DNA of 50,535 bases from Pseudomonas subflava (lineage in GTDB: Bacteria; Pseudomonadota; Gammaproteobacteria; Pseudomonadales; Pseudomonadaceae): positions 1 to 50,535 of the forward strand of contig NZ_JAMXBF010000002.1 of NCBI RefSeq assembly GCF_023823685.1, given 5' to 3'. A program made the position numbers and the translations under genes. This document shows, one piece after another, positions 17,905 through 26,509 of the stretch (positions within the stretch are counted from its first letter, which is position 1; every line of letters starts with the position of its first letter). Below the pieces are notes generated by a model that was not told the origin of the DNA, made no database searches, and saw only the letters and a list, made by a program, of their open reading frames with translations.

Positions 17905-17925
17905 TCGTCCATCTGGAGAAGCCTC

Positions 17926-18771
17926 ATGACCACTCTTGCTCCCGTGCACGGCGCCGGCCTCGGCCTGCGCCGCGCCCTGCTGTCCGAGCTGCTGGCGATG
18001 GCGCCGGGCAGCGTCGACTTCCTCGAATGCGCGCCGGACAACTGGATCGGCGTCGGCGGCTCCCACGGCGATGGCCTGGCGGCGCTGGCCGAACGCATTC
18101 CGCTGACCTGCCACGGCCTGTCGCTGTCGCTCGGCGGCCCGGCGCCGCTGGATCTCGACCTGCTGACGCGCACCCGCAGCTTTCTCGAACGCCATCGGGT
18201 GCCGCTGTACAGCGAGCACCTGAGCTACTGCTCGGACGACGGCCAGCTGTACGACCTGCTGCCGCTGCCGTTCACCGACGAGGCCGTGCACCACGTGGCC
18301 GCGCGCATCCGCCAGGCTCAGGATGTGCTGGGCCGGCGCATCGCCGTGGAAAACGTTTCCTACTACGCGGCGCCCTACCAGGCACTGAGCGAGATCGAGT
18401 TCCTTCGCGCGGTGCTGGAGGAGGCCGACTGCGACCTGCTGCTGGACGTCAATAACCTGTTCGTCAACGCCATCAACCATGGCTATGACGCAGCGAGCTA
18501 CCTCGCAGCGATTCCCGCCGCGCGGGTGGTGTGCCTGCACGTGGCCGGGCATTACGACGAGGCGCCCGACCTGAAGATCGACACCCACGGCGCCGCCGTG
18601 AAGGGCGATGTGTGGGCGCTGCTGGCGCAGGCCTACGCGCGCTTCGGCGAGGTGCCGACGCTGCTGGAGCGGGACTTCAACTTCCCGCCGTTGGCCGAGC
18701 TGCTGAGCGAAGTCGAGCAGATTCGCGGCTACCAGCGCGCCGCCCGGCTGCCGGAGGTGCGCCATGGCTGA
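17926..18771 (+). CDS. hvfB: DUF692 / MNIO enzyme, HvfB-like
   Basis: Multinuclear non-heme iron-dependent oxidative enzyme, cytoplasmic, expected to modify Cys in the HvfA repeats before export. The 281-residue TIM-barrel protein shows the family ligand pattern in order: HGLSLSLGG (His), YSEHLSYC (Glu, His), AVENVSYY (Glu, Asn), [15 protein letters not shown] (Asp, His), CLHVAGH (His pair), DTHGAAV (Asp, His) and LLERDFN (Glu). TGGAGAA precedes ATG 17926. It overlaps hvfC by 8 bases, which implies translational coupling of the two partners. Confidence 0.93.
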   Translation: MTTLAPVHGAGLGLRRALLSELLAMAPGSVDFLECAPDNWIGVGGSHGDGLAALAERIPLTCHGLSLSLGGPAPLDLDLLTRTRSFLERHRVPLYSEHLSYCSDDGQLYDLLPLPFTDEAVHHVAARIRQAQDVLGRRIAVENVSYYAAPYQALSEIEFLRAVLEEADCDLLLDVNNLFVNAINHGYDAASYLAAIPAARVVCLHVAGHYDEAPDLKIDTHGAAVKGDVWALLAQAYARFGEVPTLLERDFNFPPLAELLSEVEQIRGYQRAARLPEVRHG

Positions 18772-19510
18772 GGCCCTGTACGAGCAGCTGCTGCGCATGG
18801 CCCGCCATGTGCGCGATCCGCAGCGCCACGCGCCGCCACCGGGCATCGCGGCGCGGCGCCTGGCGGTCTACCGGCAGCTGTTCTTCGGCAATCTCGAATC
18901 GCTGCTGTCCGGTGCCTTCCCCGTGGCACGGGCGAGCCTGGGTGCAGCGCGCTGGCAGGCGCTGGTGCAGGCTTTCTATGCCGATTACCGCTGCCGCACG
19001 CCGCTGTTCACCGAGCTGGCCGGCGAGTTCGTCGACTACCTGGAAGCGGGCGCGGCGCCCGACGCGCCCGAGTGGCTGGCCGAGCTGACCCATTACGAGC
19101 GGGTGGAGAGCGTGCTGTTGCTCAGCGACGCCGCGGAGCCGGAGCACGAGCCGCGTGGCGACCTGCTCGAGGGCGTGCCGGTGCTGTCGCCTCTGGCCCT
19201 GCCGCTGGCGTATCGCTGGCCGGTGGCGGAGATCGGCCCGGGCCACCTGCCGCAGGCGGCGCCGGAGCAGCCGACGCTGATCCTGGCCCGGCGCGGTGCG
19301 GACCGGCGCGTGCACTTCTCGCGCCTGGCGCCGCTGGCCCATGCGCTGCTGCTGTCGTTGCAGGAACGCACTGTCTGCGGCGCTGAGCACCTGGCGCTGC
19401 TGGCCGAGGCCATCGGCGTGGCGCCGGAACAGGTCCTGCCGGCCGGGCTGGCGTTGCTGGAGAGCCTGCGCGCCCAGGGCATAGTGCTGGGGACTCGCCC
19501 CGGCGCCTGA
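18764..19510 (+). CDS. hvfC: DUF2063 recognition partner, HvfC-like
   Basis: Partner protein of the MNIO enzyme that is thought to bind the precursor and present it. Length 248 residues. The N-terminal DUF2063 helical domain is plain: [33 protein letters not shown] ... [23 protein letters not shown]. The C-terminal half ([15 protein letters not shown] ... [31 protein letters not shown]) matches the usual second domain. Translation is coupled to hvfB through the ATGGCTGA overlap. A bidirectional terminator follows. Confidence 0.92.
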   Translation: MAEALYEQLLRMARHVRDPQRHAPPPGIAARRLAVYRQLFFGNLESLLSGAFPVARASLGAARWQALVQAFYADYRCRTPLFTELAGEFVDYLEAGAAPDAPEWLAELTHYERVESVLLLSDAAEPEHEPRGDLLEGVPVLSPLALPLAYRWPVAEIGPGHLPQAAPEQPTLILARRGADRRVHFSRLAPLAHALLLSLQERTVCGAEHLALLAEAIGVAPEQVLPAGLALLESLRAQGIVLGTRPGA

Positions 19511-19522
19511 ACGGCAAGCATG

Positions 19523-19561
19523 AAAAAGCCCGCGCACCTGCCGAGATGCGCGGGCTTTTTT
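19523..19561. terminator. Bidirectional terminator between hvfC and the DoxX gene
   Basis: AAAAAGCCCGCGCA (19523-19536) pairs with TGCGCGGGCTTTTT (19547-19560) across a 10-base loop. There are T runs on both strands. Confidence 0.93.
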
Positions 19562-19571
19562 GTGGCGTGGA

Positions 19572-20063
19572 TCAGGCCTTGCGGCGCAGCAAGGCGTCCA
19601 GGCTTAGGCGGCCGGCACCGCCGAGCAGCAGCGGCAGCAGGGCGACCAGGTAGATCAGCGGCAGCTTGTAGTTGCCATGGCCATGGTCGCTGATCGAATA
19701 GCCCAGGGCCAGCTCCGCCAGGCTCGACCAGTGCGCCGGCCAGTGCACGGCGGCGATGGCGACGACGGTCAGCACGATCAGCGTCGCCGATGCCAGGCGC
19801 GTGCCCAGGCCGAGCAGCAGGAGCAGCGGCGCGATCAGCTCGATCCACATCGACAGCTGCCAGTTCAGCTCGGCCGGGAGCAGGTCGAAGGGGAAGGGGA
19901 ACTGCAGCTGGGCGAACCAGTTCTGCCCGTTCCATTTCTCCAGGCCGGCCTCGAAGAATTCCCAGGCGAGGAACAGGCGCAGCGGTAGGTCGGCGCTCCA
20001 GGCGCCGAGGCGGTCGAGGCGGGCGAAGGCGTTTTTCAGCGGGGCGAATGCGGTGGCGTACAT
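19572..20063 (-). CDS. DoxX-family membrane protein
   Basis: A four-helix inner-membrane protein of 163 residues. [25 protein letters not shown] is the DoxX opening with its conserved G-x-x-K-W. Helices follow at [34 protein letters not shown] and [21 protein letters not shown] overlaps the stop of the upstream gene and the gap is 7 bases, so it is the second gene of a two-gene operon. DoxX proteins (HvfD) often accompany MNIO metallophore loci, and here it is encoded convergently next to hvfABC. Its exact role is unknown; quinone-linked redox chemistry is suggested for relatives. Confidence 0.88.
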   Translation of the reverse strand: MYATAFAPLKNAFARLDRLGAWSADLPLRLFLAWEFFEAGLEKWNGQNWFAQLQFPFPFDLLPAELNWQLSMWIELIAPLLLLLGLGTRLASATLIVLTVVAIAAVHWPAHWSSLAELALGYSISDHGHGNYKLPLIYLVALLPLLLGGAGRLSLDALLRRKA

Positions 20064-20070
20064 GGTGACC

Positions 20071-20721
20071 TCAGCGGGCAGTGGCAAGCGGTGCGCGGGC
20101 CGGCTGCGCCTCGCGGCGCAGACGCTGGGCCAGCTTGGCGACGAGCTTGAGCACGATGGCGGAGAAGATCAGGGCGAAGCCCAGCGCGTACCACGGGCTC
20201 ATCGGGATGCGCTTGTAGAACGACAGGCAGAAGATCGCCGCCAGCACCCAGGTGCCGGTGCCGTGCAGCAGCTTCCAGCCACGCCCGCCGAGGGCCTTCA
20301 TCGCCCAGCGGAAGGAGGTGAGGCTGAGCAGCAGGATGAACAGGTAGCCCACCGAGCCGGGGATGTTGGCGGCGGCCGAGCGGCCGTTCCAGAACACCTC
20401 CGGGAACAGCTTCGCGTAGGTCAGGATCAGCACGCCGTGGATCAGGTGCGAGAAGGCGAAGGCCAGGCCGAAGTAGCGGCGCTCGCGCAGCAGTGCGCGG
20501 GTCGTCGGGCTGGGCAGCAGGAGGGCAAGGGACGAGGCGAGGAAGGCGATCAGGAACAGCGCGAACGAAGTGCGGGCGGTGACGCGGATGGCACTGCGCA
20601 GCGCCTCCACCAGCTGCGGTTGCCAGAGCAGGGCCAGCGCGGTGGCGACGAGGACGAGCAGCGACAGCAGGCTGAACAGGCCCCAGCCGTGCAGGCTGGG
20701 TGAGGGTTCGGATCGGGTCAT
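20071..20721 (-). CDS. Ferric-reductase-like transmembrane protein
   Basis: A 216-residue integral membrane protein with about six helices. [19 protein letters not shown] contains paired His on one helix, and [24 protein letters not shown] contributes another, the arrangement of ferric-reductase/MsrQ-type heme b domains. No FAD or NAD domain is attached. AAGGAG precedes ATG 20721. It heads the operon with the DoxX gene and has the GTATC direct repeat about 100 bases upstream. It could pass electrons from quinol to a periplasmic partner; the donor and acceptor are unknown. Confidence 0.82.
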   Translation of the reverse strand: MTRSEPSPSLHGWGLFSLLSLLVLVATALALLWQPQLVEALRSAIRVTARTSFALFLIAFLASSLALLLPSPTTRALLRERRYFGLAFAFSHLIHGVLILTYAKLFPEVFWNGRSAAANIPGSVGYLFILLLSLTSFRWAMKALGGRGWKLLHGTGTWVLAAIFCLSFYKRIPMSPWYALGFALIFSAIVLKLVAKLAQRLRREAQPARAPLATAR

Positions 20722-20820
20722 GGGCGGGCTCCTTGGAAGGGGCGCGGCGCGTTGTGCGCCGCGTTGCCCGTCATGCTCGCCAGCCGCTTTGTCTCCCGTG
20801 TGTCCGTGCGCGGCCGTCCT

Positions 20821-20835
20821 GTATCGCTCTGTATC
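20821..20835 (-). promoter_or_regulatory. Direct-repeat operator upstream of the ferric-reductase-like/DoxX operon (site 2)
   Basis: GTATC-GCTCT-GTATC, 10 bases apart start to start, is nearly identical to site 1 (17144). It lies in the 120-base gap between the kinase stop and this operon. Relative to the leftward operon the repeat runs in the opposite orientation to sites 1 and 3 relative to their rightward genes. Confidence 0.55.
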
Positions 20836-20841
20836 CTCGCC

Positions 20842-22145
20842 TCAGCCCGTTACAGTGAGTGCCAGTTCGGCGCACAGGCCGCCGTGCTCGCGGTTGCGCA
20901 GGCTCAGGCGCGCGCCCAGGGCCTGGCTCAGCTGCAGGGCGATGGCCAGGCCCAGGCCGGTGCCGCCGGTGCTGCGGTTGCGCGAGCTTTCCACCCGGTA
21001 GAACGGCTTGAACACTTCCTCCAGCTCTTCCTCGGCGATGCCGGGGCCCTCGTCCAGGATCAGCAGGCGCACACCGCGCGCATCGCGCTCCACCTTCAGC
21101 TCGGCGCTGCCGGCGAACTTCAGGGCGTTGTCCAGCAGGTTGCTCAGCACCCGGCGCAGGGCGTGGGGACGGGTCTCGATCAGCGCGCCGCTGCGGCCGT
21201 CCAGTGTTACCGCCTGGCCGCTGTCCTGGTAGTCGAGCACCAGGCTGTCGAGGAAGGCGTCCAGGTCGACCCGGCACAGCGCCTCGCGGCTGCCGTCCAT
21301 GCTGCGCGCGTAGGCCACGCCCTCGCGCACCAGGTGCTGCATCTCGTTGAGGTCGCCCCACAGGCGCTCGCGCTCCGGCGACTCGTCCATCTGCTCGACG
21401 CGCAGCTTCATGCGTGTGATCGGCGTCTGCAGGTCGTGGGAGATGGCCGCCAGCAGCTGCATGCGCTCCTTCAGGTAGGCGGCGATGCGGCCCTGCAGGG
21501 CGTTGAAGGCGCGGGCCGCGTACTGCACCTCGGTCGGGCCGCGCTCATCCAGGGGCGGCGCCGGGCTGTCCGGGTCCAGGTGGTCCACGGCGCTGGCCAG
21601 ATGGGTCAGCGGGCGAATCGCCGTGCGCACCGCCAGCCAGGTGCAGAGCAGCAGCACCAGCAACTGCACCAGCAGCATCAGCGGCAGCCACTGGGCCACC
21701 GGAACGCTGCCGGGGGTGACGTCCAGCACCAGCGGGCGGCCGTCGCTGAGGCGGATATGCACCTGGAAGTGCGGCCGCGGCCCGTCGAGGGTGACGAAGC
21801 GCAGCGCATGGCGCTCGCCGATGGCCCGCTCGATGGAGGACACGGCCATCGGTGGGTCGGTCATGTCCATCGGCGTGCCGGGCAGGCCCTGGTCCATGCG
21901 GTAGCGGTAGTTGCGCCGTTCCAGCAGCGGCAGCCAGCTGGCGCGTTCGTCGGGCGGCAGGCGGTCGATCAGCGCCACCGAGGTGCTCAGGTCCATCTCC
22001 AGGTTGTCGAGCATCACGTCGCGCCCGGTCAGGTAGCGCTCGTAGAACTGCGAGCCGAACGACAGGCCGTAGGCCAGCACCAGGCCGGTGAGGAAGATCA
22101 ACGTGAGGCGCGCGGCCAGGCTGCGCGGCCAGCGGAGCAGGGACG

Positions 22146-22149
<4 letters not shown>
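20842..22149 (-). CDS. Sensor histidine kinase (EnvZ/OmpB type)
   Basis: A membrane sensor kinase of 435 residues. Two membrane helices (LTLIFLTGLVLAYGL near 15-35 and LPLMLLVQLLVLLLCTWLAV near 165-185) flank a periplasmic domain of about 130 residues. A HAMP-like segment, the H-box AAISHDLQTPITRMKLRVEQM, the N-box NLLDNALKFAG and the G-boxes DEGPGI and GTGLGLAI follow. ATG overlaps the regulator stop (ATGA), so the pair is translationally coupled. The periplasmic signal is unknown. The direct-repeat sites around the cluster suggest its regulator controls hvfA and its neighbours. Confidence 0.95.
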
Positions 22150-22886
<737 letters not shown>

Positions 22887-22953
22887 GCCAGCGCCTCGGT
22901 AATGGTGACTGCGTGCATTCTATCCAGCGCCGCCGGCAATGCTCGCGCGCTTT

Positions 22954-22996
22954 GTATTGCACTGTATCCCGCGCGCCACCGACACACGCCCATACC
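22954..22996 (+). promoter_or_regulatory. Direct-repeat operator between the two-component operon and DUF2790 gene (site 3)
   Basis: GTATT (22954-22958) and GTATC (22964-22968) repeat the 10-base spacing of sites 1 and 2. A -10-like CATACC lies at 22991-22996, 27 bases after the start of the second repeat, almost the same geometry as at hvfA. On the other strand TAGAAT (22922-22917) may serve the regulator gene. Confidence 0.55.
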
Positions 22997-23076
22997 CTGG
23001 CGCCCGCGGGCGACACACCGCGGATACCTCCTCGCCGTTGAATGGCCACCGTCAATCAACCACAGAGGACTTCCCC

Positions 23077-23331
23077 ATGAAACTCAATTCCCTCATCGCC
23101 TGCGCCGGTCTGCTCGCCACCCTCGGCAGCGCCTCCATCGCCCAGGCCGACAACACCGAGACCTACCGCTACGGCATGGCGCTGGACATCGACAAGGTGC
23201 TCTCCATCGAGGTGCCGGCGGCGCCGTACTGCACCGTGGTCACGGCGCACATGACCTACGTCGACTCCCGGGGCGAGGTGCGCGGCCTCGACTACCAGAC
23301 CCAGGCCGAGGCCTGCGAGGTCAGCGGCTGA
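23077..23331 (+). CDS. DUF2790 secreted protein
   Basis: A small exported protein of 84 residues. Signal peptide MKLNSLIACAGLLATLGSASIAQA is followed by a DUF2790 domain: YRYGMALDIDKVLSIEVP...CTVVTAHMTYVDSRGEVRGLDYQTQAEAC. Two Cys in the mature part could pair. Members I know are mainly from Pseudomonas, and some are induced by copper, though no mechanism is established. It heads the rightward group with the hydrolase and the DipZ-like gene; the gaps are 41 and 58 bases. Confidence 0.85.
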   Translation: MKLNSLIACAGLLATLGSASIAQADNTETYRYGMALDIDKVLSIEVPAAPYCTVVTAHMTYVDSRGEVRGLDYQTQAEACEVSG

Positions 23332-23372
23332 ACGCCGCCGTCCACCCACCCATCGACTTCAGGAGAACACCC

Positions 23373-24131
23373 ATGAACGGCCTCAAGACCCTGCTCGCCG
23401 CCTCCATCCTCGCCACCGCCGGTATCGTGCCGGCCTTCGCCGCCGACAGGCCGGAGGTGGTGCTGGTCCACGGTGCCTTCGCCGACGGCAGCAGCTGGAA
23501 CAAGGTGATCCCGCTGCTGCAGCAGAAGGGGATCGACGTCATCTCGGTACAGAATCCGCTCAGCTCGCTGGGCGACGACGTGGCCGCGGCGCGCCGGGCC
23601 ATCGAACAGGCCAGCGGCGATGTGGTGCTGGTCGGCCACTCCTGGGGCGGCACGGTGATCAGCGAGGCGGGCAACGACCCGCGGGTGAAGGCGCTGGTGT
23701 ACGTCGCCGCCTTCGCACCGGACAGCGGCCAGTCCACCGCCGAGAGGGGCAAGGGCTATCCGACACCGCCGGGCATCGCCCGACTGGCGTCGGGCCCCGG
23801 CGGCTACCTGCACCTACCGGCGGATGCCGTGGCGAGCGACTTCGCCCAGGACCTGCCGCCGGCGGAAACGGCGCTGATCGCCGCCACCCAGGGGCCGATC
23901 CGCGCGGCCAACTTCGAGGAGAAGATCGGCAGCGCGGCGTGGAAGACCCGGCCGTCCTGGTTCGTCGTCGCCGGCCGGGACCGCATGATCGATCCGCGCC
24001 TGCAACGCGACATGGCCAAAGCCATCGGCGCCCGGACCACCGAGCTCGCGACCAGCCACACGCCGATGCTCGCCGAGCCGGCGGCGGTGGCCGAGGTGAT
24101 CGCCCAGGCGGTGGAACAGGCGGCCCGCTGA
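23373..24131 (+). CDS. Secreted alpha/beta hydrolase
   Basis: An exported 252-residue alpha/beta hydrolase. The signal peptide ends near GIVPAFAA. LVHGAFADGSSW forms the oxyanion region, the nucleophile is Ser90 in GHSWGG, the acid is likely Asp203 (AGRDRMID) and the base His229 (SHTPML). The family resembles short esterase-like hydrolases from Pseudomonas and actinobacteria. AGGAGAA precedes ATG 23373. Its place between DUF2790 and a thiol-redox gene behind a shared operator suggests a stress-linked envelope function; the substrate is unknown. Confidence 0.9.
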   Translation: MNGLKTLLAASILATAGIVPAFAADRPEVVLVHGAFADGSSWNKVIPLLQQKGIDVISVQNPLSSLGDDVAAARRAIEQASGDVVLVGHSWGGTVISEAGNDPRVKALVYVAAFAPDSGQSTAERGKGYPTPPGIARLASGPGGYLHLPADAVASDFAQDLPPAETALIAATQGPIRAANFEEKIGSAAWKTRPSWFVVAGRDRMIDPRLQRDMAKAIGARTTELATSHTPMLAEPAAVAEVIAQAVEQAAR

Positions 24132-24189
24132 GGCGGCCGCTTCCCATCGAATGCCCGGCGCCCTGCCGGGCCTTGCAGAGGAACATTTC

Positions 24190-25413
24190 ATGTTGATCGT
24201 CGCCTTTCTCGGCGGGGTGCTGACCCTGCTCAGCCCCTGCATCCTGCCCGTGGTGCCCTTCCTGCTGGCACGCCGCGACCAGCGCCTGCCGACCCTGGCG
24301 GGCCTGGCGCTGACCTTCGCCGCCGTCTCCAGCCTGGCGGTGGTCGGCAGCGAATGGGTCGTCCAGGCCAGCCAGTTCGCCCGTCACCTGGCGCTGGCCG
24401 GGCTGGCCCTGTTCGCCCTGGCGCTGTTGTGGCCGCCCTTCGCCGAGCGGGCAATGCGTCCCTTCAGCCGCCTGGGCGGTCGCCTGGACGACGCCGGGCG
24501 GCGCCGCGCCGGGCCGCTGGGCGGCGTGCTGCTCGGCGTGGCCACCGGCCTGCTGTGGGCGCCCTGCGCCGGCCCCATCCTCGGCCTGATCCTGGCCGGC
24601 GCCATGCTCGACGGCGCCAGCGTAAACACCAGTCTCCTGCTGCTGGCCTATGGCGGCGGCGCGGCGGCGGCGCTCGGGCTGATCGCCCTGGCCGGTGACC
24701 GGCTGCTGGCGCGCCTGCGCCGCGGCCTGCCGCTGGGCGCCTGGCTGCGACGGGCCACCGGCGTGACCATGCTGGTTGCGGTGGCGGTGATGGCCAGCGG
24801 GCTGGATCGCCAGTTGCTGGTGAAGCTGCAGCCGATCGCCACCGACGCTCTGGAGCGCGGTCTGATCGAGCGGGCGCCGCGGCTGCCGCTCGATAACCTG
24901 ATCGCCCGGGCCGACGCCGCGCCGCTGTCGGCGGCCGAGAGCAGCCCGGCGATGCCCGAGCTGGCCGGTGCGGTGCAGTGGCTGAATTCGCCGCCGCTGG
25001 ATCGCCAGGCGCTGCGCGGCAAGGTGGTGCTGGTCGACTTCTGGACCTACGGCTGCATCAACTGCCAGCGCACCCTGCCCAAGGTGCAGGAGTGGGCGCG
25101 GCGCTACCGCGACCAGGGGCTGGTGGTGATCGGCGTGCACACCCCCGAGTACGCCTTCGAGAAGGTGATCGGCAATGTCCGCGAGGAGGTCGAGCGCCTC
25201 GGCATCGACTACCCGGTGGCCATCGACAACGACTACCGGATCTGGAACGCCTTCGCCAACCGCTACTGGCCGGCGCACTACTTCGTCGATGCCGAGGGCA
25301 GGGTGCGTTACCTGCACATCGGCGAGGGTGGCCACGCCGAGCAGGAGCGGGTGATCACCGCGCTGCTGGCCGAGGCCCGGCGCACGGCCGAGCCCGTGGC
25401 CACGGCGCGCTGA
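24190..25413 (+). CDS. CcdA/DsbD-like membrane protein fused to a thioredoxin domain (DipZ-like)
   Basis: Transfers reducing equivalents across the inner membrane to a periplasmic thioredoxin domain. The 407-residue protein has an N-terminal CcdA-type domain with redox Cys17 (LLSPCILPVVP) and Cys126 (LLWAPCAGPILG) in about six helices up to residue 205. A TlpA-like thioredoxin domain follows (about 265-400) with C289-I-N-C292 and VIGVHTPEYAFE. The start at 24190 follows AGAGGA; an upstream in-frame ATG at 24151 lacks a ribosome site. It is last in the 23077 group and ends 7 bases from a convergent gene. It could keep exported thiols, such as HvfA Cys, reduced; this is inference. Confidence 0.93.
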   Translation: MLIVAFLGGVLTLLSPCILPVVPFLLARRDQRLPTLAGLALTFAAVSSLAVVGSEWVVQASQFARHLALAGLALFALALLWPPFAERAMRPFSRLGGRLDDAGRRRAGPLGGVLLGVATGLLWAPCAGPILGLILAGAMLDGASVNTSLLLLAYGGGAAAALGLIALAGDRLLARLRRGLPLGAWLRRATGVTMLVAVAVMASGLDRQLLVKLQPIATDALERGLIERAPRLPLDNLIARADAAPLSAAESSPAMPELAGAVQWLNSPPLDRQALRGKVVLVDFWTYGCINCQRTLPKVQEWARRYRDQGLVVIGVHTPEYAFEKVIGNVREEVERLGIDYPVAIDNDYRIWNAFANRYWPAHYFVDAEGRVRYLHIGEGGHAEQERVITALLAEARRTAEPVATAR

Positions 25414-25420
25414 GGCGGGC

Positions 25421-26446
25421 TCAGCCTAGGCGCAGGCCGGTCATGCCGAGCAGGATCGCCAGCGACACCAGGGCGGCGGCGCCGGCGCCCAGCCACCAGA
25501 GCCGGTCGGCGGTGCGCCGCGCCACGCCATGGGCCAGCAGCACCACCCGCAGGCCGGAGCCGAGGTGGGCGAGCACGAAGAACACGCCCAGGGCGTAGTG
25601 CGGCAGCAGGCGGATGCTCCACGGGTCCATGATCAGCCCGGTGGGTGCGCCGGTGGCGAAGGCCCAGTCGGTCTCGATGCCGGCCCAGAGGCGGGCGAAC
25701 ACGAACACCGCGTTCAGGTGGCCGAGGATGAACACCGCCAGGAACACCCCGGAGGCGAGCTGGAACATGCGCTGGAAGTCGCCGCCGCGGGTGCTCCAGC
25801 GCCAGGCCAGTTGCAGGCCGGTGACCACCTGGAAGAGCAGGGCGATCACCAGCAGCGGCTCGACCAGCGGCGCGCGGTAGACCTGGCGGCCACGCTCCAT
25901 CAGCACCGCGTGCACCTCCGGCCCGGCCAGGCTGAGCAGGTGATTGAACAGGTGGAAAGCGATGAACAGCGCCACCAGCGCGCCGGACACGCCATGGGCC
26001 ACGCGCAGCAGCGTCGGCGTCGGACGCTCGGTGCGCGCGTCATGTTCGGCGGGTGTGGCGACGGCCGCCAGCGGGGCCAGCGCCAACCAGGCGAGGGTCC
26101 AGATCCAGCCCTCGGCCGTGGCGATGCCGAGCATGTACAGGTTGACGCCGACGAAGCAGTACAGGGTCGGCGTCGCCACCAGCAGCAGGCCCAGGCGCCG
26201 CGCGCGTGTCTGCTCGACGCCACGGCCGCTGGCGCGGCAGGCCAGATGCAGGCCCAGCGCCGGCACGGCGAAGGCGGCCAGCAACAGCAGCGCGGCCGCG
26301 GGGGTGATATGTCCTTCGCCCTTGACCAGCACATGGAAGGCGTCGAGCAGGTAGGGATAGAAGGCGGCGATCAGCGGCGGCAACCAGAGCGGCCAGCGCT
26401 GCGCCAGGGTCGAACGCGGGGTGAGGCTCTCGGATACGTCGAGCAT
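25421..26446 (-). CDS. Multi-helix membrane protein with cytochrome-b-like His pairs
   Basis: A 341-residue protein with eight or nine hydrophobic helices. Several helices carry histidines placed like heme ligands: RVAHGVSGALVALFIAFHLFNHLL (three His), LAVFILGHLNAVFVFARLW and LPHYALGVFFVLAHLGSGLR. This recalls succinate dehydrogenase/fumarate reductase cytochrome b subunits, and the second half may be a degenerate form of such a domain. I do not recognise a named family. AAGGAG precedes ATG 26446. A terminator separates it from the upstream flavoprotein gene, so it is probably transcribed from its own promoter or by read-through. Confidence 0.75.
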   Translation of the reverse strand: MLDVSESLTPRSTLAQRWPLWLPPLIAAFYPYLLDAFHVLVKGEGHITPAAALLLLAAFAVPALGLHLACRASGRGVEQTRARRLGLLLVATPTLYCFVGVNLYMLGIATAEGWIWTLAWLALAPLAAVATPAEHDARTERPTPTLLRVAHGVSGALVALFIAFHLFNHLLSLAGPEVHAVLMERGRQVYRAPLVEPLLVIALLFQVVTGLQLAWRWSTRGGDFQRMFQLASGVFLAVFILGHLNAVFVFARLWAGIETDWAFATGAPTGLIMDPWSIRLLPHYALGVFFVLAHLGSGLRVVLLAHGVARRTADRLWWLGAGAAALVSLAILLGMTGLRLG

Positions 26447-26467
26447 GGTGCGTCTCCTTGCAGGGAA

Positions 26468-26494
26468 AAACCCGGGGATCGACCCCCCGGGTTT
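26468..26494 (-). terminator. Terminator after the NDH-2-like gene
   Basis: AAACCCGGGG (26468-26477) pairs with CCCCGGGTTT (26485-26494) across a 7-base loop. On the minus strand the stem ends in five T. Confidence 0.9.
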
Positions 26495-26509
26495 CGCGCG
26501 GGCGATGGC

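Noticed and set aside
20842..20860. A rightward promoter (TACAGT at 20851) after repeat site 2
   Set aside because: It would transcribe antisense to the kinase gene and the spacing differs from sites 1 and 3; not enough support.
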